NCBI GenBank assembly: GCA_017403955.1
Contig: JAFRDH010000007.1
Coordinates: 310,001 to 374,000 of the forward strand
Direction of reading: 5' to 3'
DNA: 64,000 bases
Origin: Mogibacterium sp.
Lineage (GTDB): Bacteria; Bacillota; Clostridia; Peptostreptococcales; Anaerovoracaceae
Of the stretch, positions 61,002-64,000 are shown piece by piece. Position 1 is the stretch's first letter; every line of letters starts with the position of its first letter. Made by a program: the position numbers and the translations under genes. The notes under the pieces were generated by a model. The model was not told the DNA's origin. It was given only the letters and a program-made list of their open reading frames with translations, and ran no database searches.

Positions 61002-62065
61002 ACGAAAATCCAAAAGACAGAATAACCAAATTCCTCAGCATCGGGAACAGGGACATGATGTTCAGCGAGCTGAGTGATGATCTGCTCCGTGCGATGGGGG
61101 CATACGAGATCCTCAAAGGGGTACTCGTCCCTATCAGCGGCGGAGAGAATGGACAAATTGCAGTAAGGAGCATCTTCATCGACATGGCAAAGGTAGTCGG
61201 CGGAGATGCTGCCTTTGTATACGCTGACAAATATCTTGCATATATCAAGGCAGTTGCAGGAGACGATGCGGAACCGATGCTCGTCTCTGAAGGTGCCAAA
61301 GCAGCCGATGAGGGAAGGTTCGAGGATGCATGCAAGCTTCTGAGGACCGCGCTCATGATAGATCCTAAGTCACAGGCGGCGCTTTACCTGTACGGAAGAG
61401 CGGCAAAAGCCTGCTATGAGACCGCTTCAGCTGCAAGTCAGGAAGGTGAACTTGATTCGCTTACTTATCTCAGCGCAAATAATGACAACATCGAAGAATA
61501 TATCGGATGCTTCAAAGCAGAGTCAATGGACACGTTCGAAGTCCTGACGATGATGCATCCGGATTTCGCTATGGGATATTACTTCCTGGGTTATGCGTAT
61601 CTCAATATGGGCCTTTACCTCAAGGCCAAACTGACATGGGATGATTTCATCAGACTAAGTTCTTCGGCAGATGAAAATGAATCTGGCCTCGATGATGATC
61701 AGCTCGAGGACCTGAGACATGAGATAAACGGAATGCTTCTCGATCTGGATGAACCTGTTCAGATCGAACGCGGATGCAACCAGATAATGGGCGGAGACTA
61801 TGTCGGCGGAAGAGACACGCTCTCGAAGTTCAAAGAGGGCAGGTACGAAAACTGGTGGCCTCTCTGGTATTATCTCGGAGTCGCGGAAGCTTCTCTTGGA
61901 AATATCGATGAGGCGATAGCAGATCTTAAGAAAGTACTGACATTATCCCCGAGCAACACTGATGTCATGGATGAACTGGCTCAGCTGTATGAAGCGGTGG
62001 GAGATAAGGTCAATGCGGACAAATACATCAAAAAAGCACAGTTGATACGCAATTCTGACCATTAA
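60998..62065 (+). CDS. TPR repeat protein
   Basis: Translation seems to start at TTG 60998 inside the stop of the preceding gene (TTGA overlap). The 355-residue protein has tetratricopeptide-like helical pairs; the clearest are at residues about 105-140 (DACKLLRTALMIDPKSQAALYLYG) and 285-345 (YLGVAEASLGNIDEAIADLKKVLTLSP). No membrane segment is seen. TPR proteins mediate protein contacts, so it may partner the degenerate radical-SAM-like protein encoded just before it. No enzyme motif is present. Confidence 0.75.
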   Translation: MNENPKDRITKFLSIGNRDMMFSELSDDLLRAMGAYEILKGVLVPISGGENGQIAVRSIFIDMAKVVGGDAAFVYADKYLAYIKAVAGDDAEPMLVSEGAKAADEGRFEDACKLLRTALMIDPKSQAALYLYGRAAKACYETASAASQEGELDSLTYLSANNDNIEEYIGCFKAESMDTFEVLTMMHPDFAMGYYFLGYAYLNMGLYLKAKLTWDDFIRLSSSADENESGLDDDQLEDLRHEINGMLLDLDEPVQIERGCNQIMGGDYVGGRDTLSKFKEGRYENWWPLWYYLGVAEASLGNIDEAIADLKKVLTLSPSNTDVMDELAQLYEAVGDKVNADKYIKKAQLIRNSDH

Positions 62066-62100
62066 CCGTTTGGAAATGTTAAAAAGATAACCGAATTGTG

Positions 62101-62129
62101 TTGAAATTGTGAAGGAATAGTGCCATACT
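62101..62129 (+). promoter_or_regulatory. Promoter of the DUF819 gene
   Basis: TTGAAA (62101-62106), a 17-base spacer and CATACT (62124-62129), about 55 bases before the ATG at 62184. Confidence 0.55.
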
Positions 62130-62183
62130 TAAATATGTTAAATTCCCTAATGGGTTTTGATGTGTTTTAAGGAGGTATTTATT

Positions 62184-63434
62184 ATGTCTAATTTTTGGAT
62201 GGGATTAGTTGGACGTGAGTCACTGATCGCAGCTGATGACATGTGGGGACTTCTGGTAGTCATGACGATGGGCGTATTCTTCTCCATCTGGCTTGAGCAG
62301 AAGTATGCATGGGCTTCAAAGGTTTCCGGAGCAATCATCGCTCTGATCATCGCTATGGTACTCGCTAACGTAGGCGTGATCCCGACATCATGCGTTCTCT
62401 ACGATGATATCGTATGGGGCGTAATCGTTCCTCTCGGCATCCCAATGCTGCTTCTCCAGTGCAACCTGAAGAAGATCTGGGCAGAGACAGGACGTATGCT
62501 CGTTATTTTCCTATTAGGAGCTCTCGGAACCGTTGTAGGCGCTTATCTCGCTTACTTCCTGCTCAAGGGACCTTACGGCAATGCTCAGGACCTCGCAAGA
62601 GTAGCTTCAATGATGACCGGTTCCTACATCGGAGGCGGTGTCAACTTCGCTGCTATGGCATCACAGTATGCTGCAGGTGAAGACGTTACTGCTGCTGCTA
62701 CAGTTGCAGATAACCTGCTGATGGCTATCTACTTCTTCGTACTCATCTTCTTCGCAGGCAACAGCTGGTTCCGCAAGAACTTCAAGCACCCTCTGATCGA
62801 GGAAGTCGAGTCCGGCGCTGTAGATCTTGAAGAGGCAAAGACACTTGCTGCTAAGTTCTGGAGCCGCAAGGACATCTCCCTCAAGGATATCGCTGTCAAC
62901 ATTGGATACGCTGCTACAGTAGTATGGGTATCCAGACTGATCGCAGGTATCTTCGGCGGATTCGAGCCGACAGGCGTATTCATGAACTTCGTAGTAAGAT
63001 TCCTCGGATCTCAGTACGTATGGATCACAACCATCTCTGTACTCGTAGCTACATTCATGACAAAGACCGTAAAGGAAATGCACGGATCTCAGGAGATCGG
63101 TACTTACTGCATCTACCTGTTCCTCTTCGTAATCGGTGTTCCTGCCAACATCTACACCGTTATTACCAAGAGCCCGCTCTTCCTCGTACTCACAGCTATC
63201 ATGGTATTCGTCAACATGGTATTCTGCTTCGGAGCTGCAAAGATCTTCAAGTTCAACCTTGAGGACGCTATCATCGCTTCCAACGCAAACATCGGCGGAC
63301 CTACAACAGCTGCAGGTATGGCTATTTCACAGGGTTGGGTCGACCTCGTAGGACCTGCAATGCTCATCGGTACTTTCGGATACGTTATCGGAAACTATCT
63401 CGGAACTATCGTTGCTGTATCGCTCGGTTTGTAA
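62184..63434 (+). CDS. DUF819 (YjcL-like) membrane protein
   Basis: ATG 62184 has AAGGAGGT eight bases upstream. The 416-residue protein has about ten to eleven membrane segments and the two glycine-rich motifs of the DUF819 family: MTGSYIGGGVNFAAMA (residues about 145-160) and ASNANIGGPTTAAGMA (about 370-385), which look like a pair of inverted transporter loops as in BASS or LrgB-like carriers. It may transport small organic molecules. The next gene encodes an M19 dipeptidase, so peptide-derived compounds are a plausible cargo, but this is inference. Confidence 0.85.
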   Translation: MSNFWMGLVGRESLIAADDMWGLLVVMTMGVFFSIWLEQKYAWASKVSGAIIALIIAMVLANVGVIPTSCVLYDDIVWGVIVPLGIPMLLLQCNLKKIWAETGRMLVIFLLGALGTVVGAYLAYFLLKGPYGNAQDLARVASMMTGSYIGGGVNFAAMASQYAAGEDVTAAATVADNLLMAIYFFVLIFFAGNSWFRKNFKHPLIEEVESGAVDLEEAKTLAAKFWSRKDISLKDIAVNIGYAATVVWVSRLIAGIFGGFEPTGVFMNFVVRFLGSQYVWITTISVLVATFMTKTVKEMHGSQEIGTYCIYLFLFVIGVPANIYTVITKSPLFLVLTAIMVFVNMVFCFGAAKIFKFNLEDAIIASNANIGGPTTAAGMAISQGWVDLVGPAMLIGTFGYVIGNYLGTIVAVSLGL

Positions 63435-63454
63435 ATAATCAAGTTGATCAATCA

Positions 63455-63490
63455 CAGGCTCTGGGCTTATGCTCAGAGCCTGCTTATTTA
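63455..63490 (+). terminator. Hairpin between the DUF819 and dipeptidase genes
   Basis: CAGGCTCTG (63455-63463) pairs with CAGAGCCTG (63474-63482); the T run after it is weak (CTTATTT), so it may only attenuate or stabilise the message. Confidence 0.55.
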
Positions 63491-63506
63491 GAAGGAGTAT
63501 AATACT

Positions 63507-64000
63507 ATGAAATGTTTTGATGCTCACAGTGACATCTGGACAGATGTTACTATCAAGAGACTCAAAGGTGAAACTGACGTTTTCCACAATCATCACTTTG
63601 CAAGACTGAGCAAAGGTAATGTCGAAGGTTCGATTCTTGTTCTCTGGGTAGATCCACCTCATATCAGAGACTATGCCAAGAGAACCAAAGAGATCTTCAG
63701 CTGTGTTAAAGATGAGATCGCAGAAGCCAAAGATTTCAGGATCGTCAAGACTTATGACGAGATGATGAAAGCAAGACAGGACGGAGTGTTCTATATAATG
63801 ATCGGTGTTGAAGGTATGGCTTATGCTTCATACGATCCGACCTTCGCGAAATTCGATGAATACTATGATTTTGGCGCAAGACACGGAATGCTCACATGGA
63901 ACGAAGAGAACGGATTCGGCCACAGCGCTGCTTCCGGCAGCACCGAAGGTCTCACTGATCTCGGCAAGCAGGCTGTCAGAAGAATGATCGAAAAGAAAAT
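63507..64000 (+). CDS. Membrane dipeptidase (M19, renal dipeptidase family), cut by window end
   Basis: The frame is open from ATG 63507 (AAGGAG eight bases upstream) to the window end, giving 164 residues. MKCFDAHSDIWTDV carries the HxD zinc motif at the N-terminus and MIGVEGM near residue 95 carries the bridging glutamate of M19 peptidases. LTWNEENGFGHSA is also typical. Members hydrolyse dipeptides, including those with a D residue at the C-terminus. The C-terminal half is outside the window. Confidence 0.88.
   Translation, partial: MKCFDAHSDIWTDVTIKRLKGETDVFHNHHFARLSKGNVEGSILVLWVDPPHIRDYAKRTKEIFSCVKDEIAEAKDFRIVKTYDEMMKARQDGVFYIMIGVEGMAYASYDPTFAKFDEYYDFGARHGMLTWNEENGFGHSAASGSTEGLTDLGKQAVRRMIEKK

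Noticed and set aside
1-64000. tRNA, rRNA, CRISPR arrays, prophage or insertion sequence genes
   Set aside because: No cloverleaf, rRNA-like block, regularly spaced repeats, integrase or transposase could be recognised by reading; small RNAs cannot be excluded without a computed search.

Overview
The window looks like chromosomal DNA of an anaerobic, low-to-mid GC Firmicute of the class Clostridia. Reasons: strong AGGAGG-type ribosome binding sites before most genes, a Gram-positive division/cell-wall (dcw) cluster with mraZ, a PASTA-type PBP, a DivIB-like FtsQ and mutS2-zapA, a butyrate kinase, ferredoxin-type Fe-S oxidoreductases, and many probably sodium-coupled systems (biotin decarboxylase pump, DAACS and GPH symporters, NhaC, MATE). 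The lineage below class is a guess. I saw no rRNA, tRNA, CRISPR array, prophage or intact insertion sequence.

Layout. 1-3.3 kb: end of a PatB/MalY-type aminotransferase, a small zincin, a lipoprotein, a MATE exporter and an FmdE-like protein. 3.3-3.9 kb: gene-free, with a REP-like hairpin. 3.9-5.3 kb: a YegP-type protein and a secreted Ig-like protein. 5.4-9.8 kb: a tightly packed trio of a symporter with an ATPase-like N-terminal domain, a TIR-domain protein and a NUDIX hydrolase; this is the best candidate for an undescribed module. 9.8-13.5 kb: a small orphan on the minus strand, a LMW phosphatase, a membrane methyltransferase, endonuclease IV and an Mbeg1-like hydrolase.

13.5-23.4 kb: a LysR regulator diverges from a nine-gene operon for acidic amino acids. 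It encodes an MmdA/12S-like carboxyltransferase, OadG, a biotin carrier, the OadB pump, OadA, an aminotransferase, two aspartate racemase paralogues and a DAACS symporter. The inferred flow is uptake of D/L-aspartate (or glutamate), racemisation, transamination to oxaloacetate, then biotin-dependent decarboxylation coupled to sodium export, with possible carboxyl transfer to an acyl-CoA. 23.5-26.9 kb: PanE-like reductase, LUD protein, MsrA, butyrate kinase. 26.9-30 kb, minus strand: alpha-galactosidase and GPH symporter. 30-35.6 kb: Fe-S aldo-keto reductase, a DUF4015 glycosidase-like protein, a small membrane protein and, on the minus strand, a two-domain Old Yellow Enzyme. 35.9-41.2 kb: a minimal SufC-SufB pair, a uridine-kinase-like protein, NhaC and a small membrane protein.

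41.5-57.1 kb: the dcw cluster mraZ-rsmH-ftsL-pbp-mraY-murD-ftsW-murG-ftsQ-ftsZ, followed by an rRNA methylase, zapA and mutS2; murC, murE and murF are not in it. 57.2-64 kb: DUF523 protein, argS, a radical-SAM-like protein that has lost all three cluster cysteines, a TPR protein, a DUF819 transporter-like protein and the start of an M19 dipeptidase, cut by the window end.

Functions are inferred from recognised motifs and gene order; no database search was run.
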